Notes: generated by a model from the letters alone, not told the origin. DNA of 64,000 bases from Microvenator marinus (GCF_007993755.1 NZ_CP042467.1:1464001-1528000); one strand, 5' to 3'. Shown: positions 17,700-28,140, numbered from the stretch's first letter. Translations and numbers: made by a program.

Positions 17700-19412
17700 A
17701 TCCGTACGTTATCGAAGTGCACCGGCTTTTGCGCTACCCTTCTTTTTATACCGTCTCTCTGGGCTCAGGAAGCTGAGCCTACCGTTGTTGAGTCCCCTCT
17801 TCCATTGCCCCAATTCGAGGACCCAGGTCCTGCTCCTGAGTCCAGTATCGTCGACGATGTGGAGTGGCGAGCGGATTCTGAGTACCGAATGAGGTTGGTT
17901 CGGATTGATCCACTTGAGCTCAACGGAGACGAAGTCACCGAGATGCAATGGGTTGAACAACGTTATCGTTTGGACACAACGGTCTCGAAGCCCGGCGCAG
18001 GTGCAATACACCTGCAACTAGACGCCCTTGATGGGGTCCTATTCGGGGATAACGGGGATTTCCCCGAGACCACGTCTGGCGTGAGCTTGACGTCCAACCG
18101 TCCCAATATGAAACGGTGGACCATCGGACTTCCTCCTGGAGGCGATCCTCTGGATAGGCGCGCGTATCGTCCCGTCCTTGCAGACGCTGATACCTTTGAG
18201 ATCAACTATCTCTACGCTGACGTAAACTTGCCCGTTGGACTCTTGAGATTCGGTAGGCAACCGAAGAAATACGGCGCCGGAATTCCCTCACACGACGGTG
18301 GAAACTACAACCGTTGGGGAGTTTCAAACCATTCTGATGCCGCGGACCGACTCCTTTTTGGCACCAAGCTCGATCAAGCGTTCTACGTGATTCGCGACGG
18401 CTCGAAACACGTTCCAGATCCGGGCTCGGACAACGGCGTCATCTTTGCGCTCTTCTACGACTGGCAGGTGCAAGATGAGATAGCCGTCTCCGAAGACAAT
18501 CTAAGGCAGCTCGGAGGCGCACTGGAGTTGAGGAAGCGCGAGGCTGATTGGGGTGGTTGGAAGTGGAAAGACCTCTACATCACGCAGGCCGCAGTGCACC
18601 TTGCGAACGACGAGTTCGAGACCTCGATCTGGGGATTTCCCGGGAGCATTGGAGGCGAAGTCGGCGATCTAAAACTAGCCGTTCAAACCATGTTCATCGT
18701 GGGTGAAACCCGTGAAATCTCAGAGGGCTTTGCCACACTAAGCGGAACAGACGTCACCGACCAAAAGGTTCAGTCCTACGGGGTTCAAACCGTGGTGGAC
18801 TACAAGACCGGGCCCGTCACTTGGACCATGGAGTTCAACATGGCCAGCGGAGATGATGACCCACGGACAACCACTCCTTTGACGAGCTTTAACTACGCTC
18901 GAGACATGAATGTTGGCCTCCTGATGTTTGAGCATATCCTCGCCTTTGAAACCGCGCGTTCGGCGGCCGTGGGCGTGGAAAACCTCTCGGGTTTGGACTC
19001 GCGTTCTTTCCCGCTTACGGAAGTTCAAACCGAAGGCCGCTTCACCAATGCTATCGCTATTTTCCCGCAAGCCTACGTCGAAGTTTACAAGACACCAACC
19101 GCCCTCTTGCACACTCGAGTGGGCGGCCTTTTTGCGTGGACGCAATCCGAAGGTGGACTCGTAGACCCGATCATTACGTCGCTTTCTTACGATGGTGTGG
19201 AGATCGCGGATGATGCCGTGAACTTCAACGGAGGCCGCCCGGCGCGCTACTACGGGGCCGAGTTGGATCTACAACTCGGATTTACCTACAAAGATACTTT
19301 CTTTTGGACGGTGGAAGGTGCCGTGCTCTTCCCTGGCGCGGCGTTACACAACGAAAACGGCGTAGCAGTTCGAAGCTATCTCTTGGAGAATCGTTTTGAA
19401 GTACGTTTTTAA
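17700..19412 (+). CDS. Outer-membrane beta-barrel protein with an apparent ATC start codon
   Basis: A protein of 570 residues if read from ATC. The frame is open from 17652 and has no ATG, GTG, CTG or TTG before a TTG at 17805. Starting there would remove the export signal. Reading from the ATC gives I-R-T-L-S-K-C-T-G-F-C-A-T-L-L-F, then I-P-S-L-W-A-Q, a textbook signal peptide, and AAAGGAG lies 6 bases before it. The mature part alternates polar and hydrophobic residues, has many aromatic strand ends, and finishes with E-V-R-F, as porin-like barrels do. Start by ATC, a mutated ATG or a sequencing error are all possible. The next gene overlaps by 17 bases, so the two are linked. The substrate is unknown. 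Confidence 0.75.
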   Translation: MRTLSKCTGFCATLLFIPSLWAQEAEPTVVESPLPLPQFEDPGPAPESSIVDDVEWRADSEYRMRLVRIDPLELNGDEVTEMQWVEQRYRLDTTVSKPGAGAIHLQLDALDGVLFGDNGDFPETTSGVSLTSNRPNMKRWTIGLPPGGDPLDRRAYRPVLADADTFEINYLYADVNLPVGLLRFGRQPKKYGAGIPSHDGGNYNRWGVSNHSDAADRLLFGTKLDQAFYVIRDGSKHVPDPGSDNGVIFALFYDWQVQDEIAVSEDNLRQLGGALELRKREADWGGWKWKDLYITQAAVHLANDEFETSIWGFPGSIGGEVGDLKLAVQTMFIVGETREISEGFATLSGTDVTDQKVQSYGVQTVVDYKTGPVTWTMEFNMASGDDDPRTTTPLTSFNYARDMNVGLLMFEHILAFETARSAAVGVENLSGLDSRSFPLTEVQTEGRFTNAIAIFPQAYVEVYKTPTALLHTRVGGLFAWTQSEGGLVDPIITSLSYDGVEIADDAVNFNGGRPARYYGAELDLQLGFTYKDTFFWTVEGAVLFPGAALHNENGVAVRSYLLENRFEVRF

Positions 19413-20469
19413 GACTTGTTTGTTGATCGCAGCCCTCGGGGCCTTGAGTTGCGAGGAGTTCGACCCTGCACCCGAGGCTCGACTCACACTGCCTGAAGGC
19501 GGTGCATTCCTGCCGGGAAATCCACTCGTGCTCGCGTTTTCTGAGGCCGTGAGGCCCGACACCCTCAGAGTGCAGATCTGGCCCGATCAAAGAGATATCG
19601 AAGGCGCGTTTCTCTCCTCCGCGGAGCCCGTGGTCACTACGTGTACCGTAGACACAAGTCCCTGCGGCGACCTTACCCTGGAGGTTTCTTCAGACGGTGA
19701 GAGCGCTACGCTTCTGCTCGACGAGGAAGGTCTTGGTAAATCAGGCCCTCCCTACGTACTGCACGTCTTGCCGGGGCTTGAAGACGAAGCGGGGAATGCC
19801 ACCGGGCAGGATCTCTACTTCGATTACCAGTTCCGCTCCAATATGTTCGTCAACGAAGATCCCGTGGAGTTCGACGACGGCGTCTACATCCTCGTGGGCT
19901 CTGTGACTCAGCCGCTCCCTGCAGTTCTGACCCTGATTTCAGACGTCAAAGTGTTGGAGACCGGTGAGTTCTACCTCGCGGGTGCCGAAGGCGACCCGAT
20001 CTCAAGCGACTTCCCTAACAATACTCGAAACCCAGAAGAACTCTTGGTGGACGAGGAAGATACGGGCTTTACGGCCTATGTCACGGGATTCATCCAGCTT
20101 CGTGAAGGAAAACGACTGCTTGAGACACAACCTGTTAACGTGGAGATTCCTCTTGGCCCCCTGGTCGTTACACTCGAAGACGTTCGACTCTTTGGTGAGA
20201 TCGTTGAGGGCCCTGAGGGATTCGATCGTATTGAGGGTACACTTTCGTTCACCAAAGTCGTGCTGACCAACACGAGCTCAGGCGCCTCAACGGAATACGA
20301 TGGCGATGCGACAGCCGTGACGGCTGATTATGTGCCACCGGAACTCGCTCCTGCCGGCCACCCAGTGATCTGCGAAGACCTATGTGGCGTGGTCACGGGA
20401 ACGTGCGAGCCCCCCGAAGAATACCCAAGGACGGACTTCTGTGATGAGTGGGCCCAAGAAAATCAATAA
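19396..20469 (+). CDS. Lipoprotein with an Ig-like N-terminal domain
   Basis: A protein of 357 residues with a signal ending A-L-G-A-L-S-C, a slightly atypical lipobox. The start is a TTG with GGAG 7 bases upstream, inside the end of the barrel gene. Residues about 28-150 look like a bacterial Ig-like (Big_5) fold (L-P-G-N-P-L-V-L-A-F-S-E-A-V, then L-E-D-E-A-G-N-A-T-G). The rest is unrecognised and ends with a Cys-rich tail (C-E-D-L-C-G-V-V-T-G-T-C). The 17-base overlap with the barrel gene suggests a surface lipoprotein acting with that barrel. Confidence 0.75.
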   Translation: MKYVFKTCLLIAALGALSCEEFDPAPEARLTLPEGGAFLPGNPLVLAFSEAVRPDTLRVQIWPDQRDIEGAFLSSAEPVVTTCTVDTSPCGDLTLEVSSDGESATLLLDEEGLGKSGPPYVLHVLPGLEDEAGNATGQDLYFDYQFRSNMFVNEDPVEFDDGVYILVGSVTQPLPAVLTLISDVKVLETGEFYLAGAEGDPISSDFPNNTRNPEELLVDEEDTGFTAYVTGFIQLREGKRLLETQPVNVEIPLGPLVVTLEDVRLFGEIVEGPEGFDRIEGTLSFTKVVLTNTSSGASTEYDGDATAVTADYVPPELAPAGHPVICEDLCGVVTGTCEPPEEYPRTDFCDEWAQENQ

Positions 20470-20473
20470 TCAC

Positions 20474-20502
20474 TTGACGAGAGGGGGCGAAGTCCCTAGG
20501 TT
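20474..20502 (+). promoter_or_regulatory. Promoter candidate for speH
   Basis: TTGACG, a 17-base spacer and TAGGTT. The -35 matches well and the -10 is weak. Transcription would begin at about the foot of the hairpin that follows. Confidence 0.3.
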
Positions 20503-20507
20503 CTCGC

Positions 20508-20530
20508 GTCCCTATCATGGGGATAGGGAC
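20508..20530 (+). promoter_or_regulatory. Hairpin in the speH leader
   Basis: GTCCCTATC and GATAGGGAC form a perfect 9-bp stem with a 5-base loop, 65 bases before the speH start codon. There is no T-run after it. It may be a 5' leader structure or an operator over the transcription start. Confidence 0.5.
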
Positions 20531-20590
20531 ACGCTCGAAGGGCACTCTACGCGGGCGTGAGAAGGTTTGCGAAAATTTCTCAGGAGGAAC

Positions 20591-20599
20591 ATGAATTGA
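20591..20599 (+). other. Two-codon mini-ORF overlapping the speH start
   Basis: ATG AAT TGA sits between the AGGAGG site and the TTG start of speH. Its stop codon overlaps that TTG (ATGAATTGA). The gap from AGGAGG to the ATG is only 3 bases, so it may be poorly used. If used, it would affect speH initiation. It could equally be chance. Confidence 0.3.
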
Positions 20600-21021
20600 A
20601 CACATTCGGACGTCACTTGTTGGTAGAATTCTTCGGCTGCTCAGAAACGATCCTCAACGATATTCAAAGTATCGAGGATGTCATGCGTAAAGCCGTCAAA
20701 GCTTCGGGCGCCACGGAAGTTGGTTGTGTATTTCACAAATTCAATCCGGTCGGAGCCAGTGGAGTCATCGTATTGTCGGAGAGCCATATCTCCATTCATA
20801 CGTGGCCAGAAGAAGGCTTTGCCGCCGTCGACTTCTACACATGCGGAGATTGTGACCCGCATCGTGGGTTGGACATCTTGCTAGAGGGCCTTGACGGGTC
20901 TCATTATGAACTGATGTACGTCGAAAGAGGTCTTGAAGGTCAAGACAAGTCGATGCAAGTCAGAAACCATGCCGTCAGCCCCACACGATTTCGACCTCGA
21001 CTTGTTGAGAACGCCTCGTAA
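20596..21021 (+). CDS. speH: S-adenosylmethionine decarboxylase proenzyme
   Basis: A protein of 141 residues. It makes decarboxylated AdoMet, the aminopropyl donor for spermidine, using a pyruvoyl group formed by self-cleavage. The TTG start was chosen because AGGAGG lies 8 bases upstream and M-N-T-F-G-R-H-L-L-V-E-F is the normal family N-terminus. With this start the key residues fall at Ser63 (cleavage, in L-S-E-S-H), His68 and Cys83, the same numbers as in the Thermotoga enzyme. A longer GTG reading is therefore unlikely. It is followed by a terminator and then speE-speB. Confidence 0.95.
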   Translation: MNTFGRHLLVEFFGCSETILNDIQSIEDVMRKAVKASGATEVGCVFHKFNPVGASGVIVLSESHISIHTWPEEGFAAVDFYTCGDCDPHRGLDILLEGLDGSHYELMYVERGLEGQDKSMQVRNHAVSPTRFRPRLVENAS

Positions 21022-21084
21022 TAAGGCGATTCGACCATGTTCGAATGTGTAAGCAGCTCCGGCTGTAGACCATTCATCTGCTTC

Positions 21085-21112
21085 AAAGGCGCTCAAATTG
21101 AGCGCCTTTTTT
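21085..21112 (+). terminator. Rho-independent terminator after speH
   Basis: AAAGGCGCTC and GAGCGCCTTT form a 10-bp stem around a 5-base loop, ending in a run of six T. It separates speH from speE, so the two probably have separate promoters or partial read-through. Confidence 0.92.
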
Positions 21113-21133
21113 CGTGCAGTGATTCACTTGATC

Positions 21134-21154
21134 TTTGGCACCTTGGGTGTCAAA
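21134..21154 (+). promoter_or_regulatory. Hairpin in the speE leader
   Basis: TTTGGCACC and GGTGTCAAA pair over 9 bp with one G-U wobble and a TTG loop, 34 bases before the speE ATG. It is not followed by a T-run. It is either an operator or a leader RNA hairpin. Confidence 0.45.
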
Positions 21155-21188
21155 AGACCCGTGGCTTAGAAACTAAGGAGTAAGCATC

Positions 21189-22031
21189 ATGGCCCTTTGG
21201 TACGACGAAGTCATCAACGACCAAGTCCGATTTGGACTCAAACTAAAGCGAACGCTCTTTATGGGCGAAAACCAATATCAGACCGTCAGTGTGGTCGAAA
21301 CCGAGGCGATGGGCCGCGCCCTTCTCATCGACGACCTCTGGATGACCAGTGAGGTTGATGAAAAGGGGTATCATGAAATGATTACCCACCCCGCCATGGT
21401 CACTGCGCCGAAAATCGAGCGCGTGCTGATCATCGGTGGTGGAGACGGCGGAACGGCGCGTGAAGTTTTGAGATACTCGGAGGTCAAACATCTGGATATG
21501 GTCGAGATCGACGGCATGGTAGTGGATGCTAGTAAAGAGTTCCTCCCCTCTATCGGTGGCTCGGCGTGGACGGATCCGCGTTTTCATCTGACCATTGGGG
21601 ACGGTATTGAGTGGGTCAACCGAACGGATCTCGAACCCTACGATGTGATCATCGTGGACGGCTCTGACCCCGTGGGACCGGCCGAAGGACTCTTTAACAA
21701 GTCTTTCTACCAGGCATGCTTTGACCGGCTCACCGATGACGGCGTTTTTGTGACCCAGTCGGAATCCGCGATTCTCTTTCTGGATACCCATGTGGAGATG
21801 GTCAACCTCATCAAAGAGGTCTTCGGACATGCATTCCCATACTACCGCGGCGTCTTCTTGTATTCCGCTGGACCGTGGAGCTGGACCTACGCCTCAAAGA
21901 AGATTCGCCCAGAGAATATCGTCGATTCACGGATGTCGATGATTGAAGACATCGCCGAGATCTATAACCGTGACATTCATCACGGCATCTTCGCCATTCC
22001 CAACTATGTCCGCCGGAGACTCAAACTATGA
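21189..22031 (+). CDS. speE: Spermidine synthase (aminopropyltransferase)
   Basis: A protein of 280 residues. The binding motif G-G-G-D-G-G (about 84-89), the acidic V-E-I-D and the D-G-S-D-P-V-G-P loop are present, so it should move the aminopropyl group from decarboxylated AdoMet to an amine. AAGGAG lies 8 bases before the ATG. It overlaps speB by 4 bases. With speH upstream this gives a route to spermidine. The acceptor could be putrescine, or agmatine as in Thermus; the sequence does not decide. Confidence 0.95.
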   Translation: MALWYDEVINDQVRFGLKLKRTLFMGENQYQTVSVVETEAMGRALLIDDLWMTSEVDEKGYHEMITHPAMVTAPKIERVLIIGGGDGGTAREVLRYSEVKHLDMVEIDGMVVDASKEFLPSIGGSAWTDPRFHLTIGDGIEWVNRTDLEPYDVIIVDGSDPVGPAEGLFNKSFYQACFDRLTDDGVFVTQSESAILFLDTHVEMVNLIKEVFGHAFPYYRGVFLYSAGPWSWTYASKKIRPENIVDSRMSMIEDIAEIYNRDIHHGIFAIPNYVRRRLKL

Positions 22032-22888
22032 GCGCTTTTGATTCCCCAAACGCACCTTCATTCATTGGCGCAGCGCGCGAGATCATCGAGTCTGCGGTTT
22101 GCCTCTTTGGCGTGCCCTATGACAGCACCACGTCTTTCCGACCAGGTACCCGAAACGGCCCCGATGCCCTTCGCATGGTCTCGGATGGCCTAGAAGACTA
22201 CTCGCCAGAGCAGGACTTGGACCTCGGAGATATCGATTATTGTGATATCGGAAACCTTTCGTTTCCACTGGGCAGTCCCGGACCCGTGCTTGAGCAGATC
22301 TACGCAGGCACTCAGGAAATCCTCCAAGGCGGAGGCGTCCCGCTTATGCTCGGTGGAGAACACTCGATCACCCCTCCCGCCGTCAAGGCCGTTTGGGAAA
22401 AGCACCCCGATTTGGTGCTGGTGCAAATCGACGCTCATGCTGACCTGCGCACAGATTATATGGGTGAGCCGAACTCACACGCGTGCGCAATTCGGCGCTG
22501 TCTCGATTTCATGGCGGCTGACGCTGTGCTCCAGGTGGGCATTCGTTCGGGAACCAAACTTGAGTGGGACGAGATGCGCAAGACGAACCGCTACGTCGAG
22601 CCAAAGCCTGAAGTTTTTGCTAACCGGCTCGAAGCATTCCGGGGGCGCCCTATCTATCTCACCATCGATCTCGACGTCTTTGATCCCGGATATTTCCCGG
22701 GCACCGGAACGCCAGAGCCAGGCGGGATCAACTGGCAGACATTTGCCGGGCTGCTCAAGGCCTTCGAAGGGTTCGATATCGTGGCCGCAGATGCGGTGGA
22801 GCTCTCTCCCGCACTCGATCCTACGGGCGTTTCGTCGGTCCTAGCCGCCAAAGTTGTGCGCGAATTGATCCTTCGGCTCACGCCTTGA
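22028..22888 (+). CDS. speB: Agmatinase-type ureohydrolase
   Basis: A protein of 286 residues of the arginase/agmatinase family. The dimanganese site is complete: G-G-E-H-S-I-T, D-A-H-A-D-L-R, the S-H-A substrate loop and D-L-D-V-F-D-P-G. The family removes urea from a guanidino group. Next to speE the likely substrate is agmatine (to putrescine) or N1-aminopropylagmatine (to spermidine). No arginine decarboxylase is seen in the window. It overlaps speE by 4 bases and ends next to the convergent msrB gene. Confidence 0.92.
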   Translation: MSAFDSPNAPSFIGAAREIIESAVCLFGVPYDSTTSFRPGTRNGPDALRMVSDGLEDYSPEQDLDLGDIDYCDIGNLSFPLGSPGPVLEQIYAGTQEILQGGGVPLMLGGEHSITPPAVKAVWEKHPDLVLVQIDAHADLRTDYMGEPNSHACAIRRCLDFMAADAVLQVGIRSGTKLEWDEMRKTNRYVEPKPEVFANRLEAFRGRPIYLTIDLDVFDPGYFPGTGTPEPGGINWQTFAGLLKAFEGFDIVAADAVELSPALDPTGVSSVLAAKVVRELILRLTP

Positions 22889-22889
22889 G

Positions 22890-23297
22890 TTAGGCTTCTG
22901 GCTCGAATCGAATCGAAGCCGAATTCACACAATACCTCAGACCTGTCGGTGGGGGACCATCGTTGAACACATGGCCGAGGTGCGCGTCACACTCCGAGCA
23001 TACGATCTCGGTACGTATCATGCCGTGCGTGGTATCGCGGATTTTTCGGATCTCGGCCCCGTCCACTTCCTCAAAGAAGCTCGGCCAACCGCATCCGGCA
23101 TCGAATTTTGCTTTGGACGTGAACAAGTACTTTCCACAACAGACGCAAACGTATCGGCCCTTCTCCGTATGGTCCCAATAGACCCCGGTGAACGGCCGCT
23201 CCGTGGCTGCCTTTCGGGCAACTTCAAACTGAATCGGGGTTAGGCGTTCTCGCCACTCCTCTTCACCAATCTCTTTCCAGTCTTTTTTATCGCTCAT
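22890..23297 (-). CDS. msrB: Peptide-methionine (R)-S-oxide reductase
   Basis: A protein of 135 residues. MsrB features are all visible: two zinc Cys pairs (C-V-C-C-G and C-S-E-C-D), the W-P-S-F-F block, G-H-V-F-N-D-G-P and the catalytic Cys in R-Y-C-V-N-S-A-S. It repairs oxidised methionine in proteins. There is no export signal, so it is cytoplasmic. It faces speB with a one-base gap and appears to be a single-gene unit. Confidence 0.95.
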   Translation of the reverse strand: MSDKKDWKEIGEEEWRERLTPIQFEVARKAATERPFTGVYWDHTEKGRYVCVCCGKYLFTSKAKFDAGCGWPSFFEEVDGAEIRKIRDTTHGMIRTEIVCSECDAHLGHVFNDGPPPTGLRYCVNSASIRFEPEA

Positions 23298-23390
23298 CGC
23301 GTCCTCTCTTTTGACGACTCTACCGCTTCAAAAACTCCAAGTGAAGATGCCGCTTCTCAATGCTAAGGTTCTGCAAAGTTAGGAGTCTAT

Positions 23391-24551
23391 ATGCGACCAT
23401 TACTCATGATACCCGGCCCTATCGAAGTCTCACCCGCTGTAGTTGCGGCTGCAAGCGGGCCACCGCCGAGTCACGTCTCCGCGCAGGTCATCGAAGCTTT
23501 TGGGGAAAGTTTAGAAATGATGCGCGAGGTCTTCTGCGCAAGCCCGAGCTCGCAGCCCTTCGTAGTGGCTGGCTCGGGAACGCTCGCTATGGAGATGGCC
23601 GTCGTCAACCTCATCGAGCCTGGAGACTCAGTCGTAGTAGTCAATACGGGCTACTTCTCAGACCGCATGGCGGAGATGCTCAGACGACGTGGCGCCACGA
23701 TAGAAGAGGTTCGAGCCCCAAGCCCGGGAGCGGCCCCAACGGTGGCTGAAGTGGGTGAGGTTTTGCGCAGGGTGCGGCCAATCGCTGTTTTTACGACGCA
23801 TGTGGACACGAGCACCGGCGTGAAGATTGACGCTGCAGCCATTGCAGACCTCGGAAAAGACCTTGGGATTCTGAGCATTTTTGACGGAGTTTGTGCGACC
23901 GCGGGCGAAGAATTTCTGATGGATGAATGGGGCGCCGACATCTATCTGACCGCGTCTCAGAAGGCCATTGGTCTTCCGGCGGGTCTAGCCTTACTCATGG
24001 CTTCTGAACGCGCGATGATGCGCCGAGAAGAACTCAAGACCCCGCCTCCAATGAGCATGGATTTCCACCAATGGCTACCGATCATGAAAGCGTATGAGGA
24101 GCGCCGTCCATCCTATTTCGCGACACCTGCAACCACCTTGATCATGGCGCTCCAAGTGGGGCTCAAGGAGATCCTAGAGCAAGGGATGGCCAACGTTTTC
24201 GAGAGGCATCAATCGGTGGCTGACGGCATGCGCGCCGCGTGGCACTCCATGGGGCTTGAGACTCTGACGGACCCACATCTTGTGGCCAATACTTTGAGCG
24301 CTATTCGATACCCTGCGGGACTAGACGCTACGTTAGTTTCTGAAATCGCGAAGAGCAGCGTTATTGTTGCGCCCGGTCTGCATCCTGAGTGCAAGACGGA
24401 GTACTTTCGCGTGGGACATATGGGCTACACCACCCTGAGAAATGACTGGCTTGAGACCTCGGTCTTGGCCGTTTCTCAGGCGTTGAGCGCCAAGGGGCAC
24501 GTCAATAGCTTGGACAAGGCTCTGGAGGCGTTGAGGGCTCACATAGGGTAA
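23391..24551 (+). CDS. Class V aminotransferase (alanine-glyoxylate / serine-pyruvate type)
   Basis: A protein of 386 residues. The N-terminus M-I-P-G-P-I-E-V-S-P is typical of the alanine-glyoxylate and serine-pyruvate aminotransferase group. G-S-G-T-L-A-M-E and the PLP lysine in T-A-S-Q-K-A-I-G support it, as does the late G-H-M-G-Y. AGGAG precedes the ATG. The exact amino donor (serine, alanine or aspartate) cannot be read. The neighbours do not point to a pathway. Confidence 0.85.
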   Translation: MRPLLMIPGPIEVSPAVVAAASGPPPSHVSAQVIEAFGESLEMMREVFCASPSSQPFVVAGSGTLAMEMAVVNLIEPGDSVVVVNTGYFSDRMAEMLRRRGATIEEVRAPSPGAAPTVAEVGEVLRRVRPIAVFTTHVDTSTGVKIDAAAIADLGKDLGILSIFDGVCATAGEEFLMDEWGADIYLTASQKAIGLPAGLALLMASERAMMRREELKTPPPMSMDFHQWLPIMKAYEERRPSYFATPATTLIMALQVGLKEILEQGMANVFERHQSVADGMRAAWHSMGLETLTDPHLVANTLSAIRYPAGLDATLVSEIAKSSVIVAPGLHPECKTEYFRVGHMGYTTLRNDWLETSVLAVSQALSAKGHVNSLDKALEALRAHIG

Positions 24552-24639
24552 CGGTTCCGATTGCCAAACCTCGCCCCAAGCGTTACACCCACCACAGGTT
24601 TGACTCTACCCATATCTCTTATCTTTAGGAGTGGCAGAA

Positions 24640-26318
<1,679 letters not shown>

Positions 26319-26322
<4 letters not shown>

Positions 26323-27296
26323 AACCTCGAGTTCTCTTACTTCATACCGGTGGAACACTGGGCATGAAGGGGACTCCTCTGGAGCCCTCGGGATATGCCG
26401 CCACGCTCTTGAGTGCGGTGCCTGAACTCTCGAAAATCGCTGAGATCGAAAGTCAAATCGTGGCCAACCTCGACTCCAGTGACGTCGGACCGGCGATTTG
26501 GGGTGAGATCACGAGGCGAATCGCCACACACCGCGAAGACTTCGACGGCTTTGTGATTGTTCATGGCACCGACACCATGGCCTATACCGCGTCGGCGCTC
26601 AGCTTCTCCTTGCGCGGGCTTGGTAAGCCAGTCGTGCTCACCGGGGCGCAGCGCCCGCTGGCTGCGCTTCGAACCGACGCCCGACGCAACCTTGCCGATG
26701 CGGTAGAACTCGCCACCAAGGACATCCCAGAGGTTGGAATCTGTTTTGACGGCCTGCTCCTGCGTGGATGCCGGACAACAAAGGCTTCGGCCCACGATTA
26801 CCGCGGGTTTATGAGCGCAGATTGCGCGCCACTCGCGCGTCTTGGTGTAGATATCCAACTGGGTGGGCATATCCGACGGGAGACGCTTGAATTCAGTCCG
26901 AAAGACGCGTTCGACCCCGCCGTCCTCTTTTTGCACGCCCAACCTGGCCTCAACCCAGAGGTGTTCCGGCGCGCGGCGAGCGTTGAAGGCGTCAAAGCCG
27001 TGGTGCTTGCGGCATTTGGGACGGGGACTCTTCCCACCTCAGTGAACCCACTCGCGCCGGAGATTAAGGCCCTAATCAATTCAGGAACAGATGTCTTGGT
27101 GATAACGACGTCAACCGGGAAGGTCGATTTTGGACTTTATAAGAACTCGCTAGATCTCATCGACGCGGGCGCAATTCCGGGCGGGAACATGCGTCTCGAA
27201 GCCGCGCTGACCAAGATGATGCACGCGCTTGCGAACTTCGACTCGCAAGACCTCCGGCGTCAGTATCTTGTGGAAGATATTGCAGGAGAGGTCTGA
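26319..27296 (+). CDS. ansA: L-asparaginase, cytoplasmic type
   Basis: A protein of 325 residues. The two catalytic Thr motifs are present: H-T-G-G-T-L-G-M near the N-terminus and V-H-G-T-D-T-M-A-Y-T-A near 90, as is the lysine-containing R-T-D-A-R-R-N. With no signal peptide it is the type I cytoplasmic enzyme, which turns asparagine into aspartate and ammonia. The late T-S-T-G-K-V-D-F region replaces the usual allosteric segment and was not analysed further. It is translationally linked to ettA and convergent with the plasmalogen desaturase gene. Confidence 0.9.
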
Positions 27297-27299
27297 TTT

Positions 27300-28052
27300 T
27301 CAGGAGTTCTCTTGGGCGGGAATCGTACGGGCGTTGCGCTCGGTAGATGTCATAGGATCGGCCCACGGAGAGTTAGCGCGGACGAATTTCTCGAGCTTTG
27401 GGAAGATGCCAAGCTTTTCGAAAACCGGATTCAACCAGCCCGTGGTGATACAGTAGTAGGTATCAAATGGCGCTGTGTGGTGAACATTATGATGATCCAC
27501 AGACATGATCACGCCCATCTTCATCAGCAATCGAGCAAACGCAGGCGGGTCCTCTTGGTGCGACCATTTGTGGATCTGATTGGTTGCGAACACACCAGCG
27601 AATTGTGAAAGGAGTGCGAGTTCGAGCCAAATTGCCCAGGTGTCAGAGGTATTCGGTATCAACAAGAATAGTGGCATTCCAAAGAGCATGATGACCACAC
27701 AGTTGTTGCCATTGACCTCTACAAAATCATGGCGCGTGATCCCTTCTGGGTCGGTGTGGTGCTCTCGAAATGGCCGAATAAAATTAGGACCCAGGATTGG
27801 AGTATCCGTGGACCCAAACGTGTCGGCTAACCAGTGCACCATCCCGGAGCTGAAGTCTGCCAAAACGAGGCCGACAAAAAGCGCGGAGGGCACGATCCAG
27901 AAGAGCTCTACCATCGGGCTGTTGAACTGAAGCGCCAATTGATAGGCGATATAAACAGTGGTCACGAGATAGGCGAAGATCGCCACGATCTCCATGATTC
28001 GTGCGTGTGTTGCGTAGTCGTAATTGCCCAAGAGCCACTTTTTCTCACTCAT
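27300..28052 (-). CDS. carF: Plasmanylethanolamine desaturase (CarF / PEDS1 / TMEM189 family)
   Basis: A protein of 250 residues with about four membrane segments. The family's histidine set is clear: H73 (M-V-H-W-L-A-D), H98/H99 and H108 in R-E-H-H-T-D-P-E-G-I-T-R-H-D, H161 and H165 (N-Q-I-H-K-W-S-H) and D-H-H-N-V-H-H at 186-192. These bind a di-iron centre. CarF of Myxococcus xanthus and its animal relatives make the vinyl ether bond of plasmalogens from alkyl ether lipids using oxygen. The cell should therefore hold ether lipids, though no ether-lipid synthesis gene is in the window. It is divergent from an EF-hand/scramblase-like gene. Confidence 0.9.
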   Translation of the reverse strand: MSEKKWLLGNYDYATHARIMEIVAIFAYLVTTVYIAYQLALQFNSPMVELFWIVPSALFVGLVLADFSSGMVHWLADTFGSTDTPILGPNFIRPFREHHTDPEGITRHDFVEVNGNNCVVIMLFGMPLFLLIPNTSDTWAIWLELALLSQFAGVFATNQIHKWSHQEDPPAFARLLMKMGVIMSVDHHNVHHTAPFDTYYCITTGWLNPVFEKLGIFPKLEKFVRANSPWADPMTSTERNARTIPAQENS

Positions 28053-28140
28053 CCAAATCTCACTTTCGTACCGGTTGCGGCTAGGATAGCGGGAATGTAA
28101 AACAACTCAAGGTGAATCCTCCCTATTTAGCTCCGAGACT

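Noticed and set aside
17177-17776. Plus-strand Ser/Thr-rich frame of 199 codons over the repeat region
   Set aside because: It is the antisense of the E-E-P-K-V tandem repeat and runs into the real barrel gene in another frame.
17805-19412. Barrel protein starting at the TTG at 17805
   Set aside because: It would lack an export signal and has no ribosome site, while the in-frame ATC at 17700 has both.
20557-21021. speH starting at the GTG at 20557
   Set aside because: It adds 13 residues not seen in the family. The TTG at 20596 has AGGAGG and gives Ser63/His68/Cys83 numbering.
20596-22888. speH, speE and speB as one transcript
   Set aside because: A strong terminator (10-bp stem with six T) separates speH from speE.
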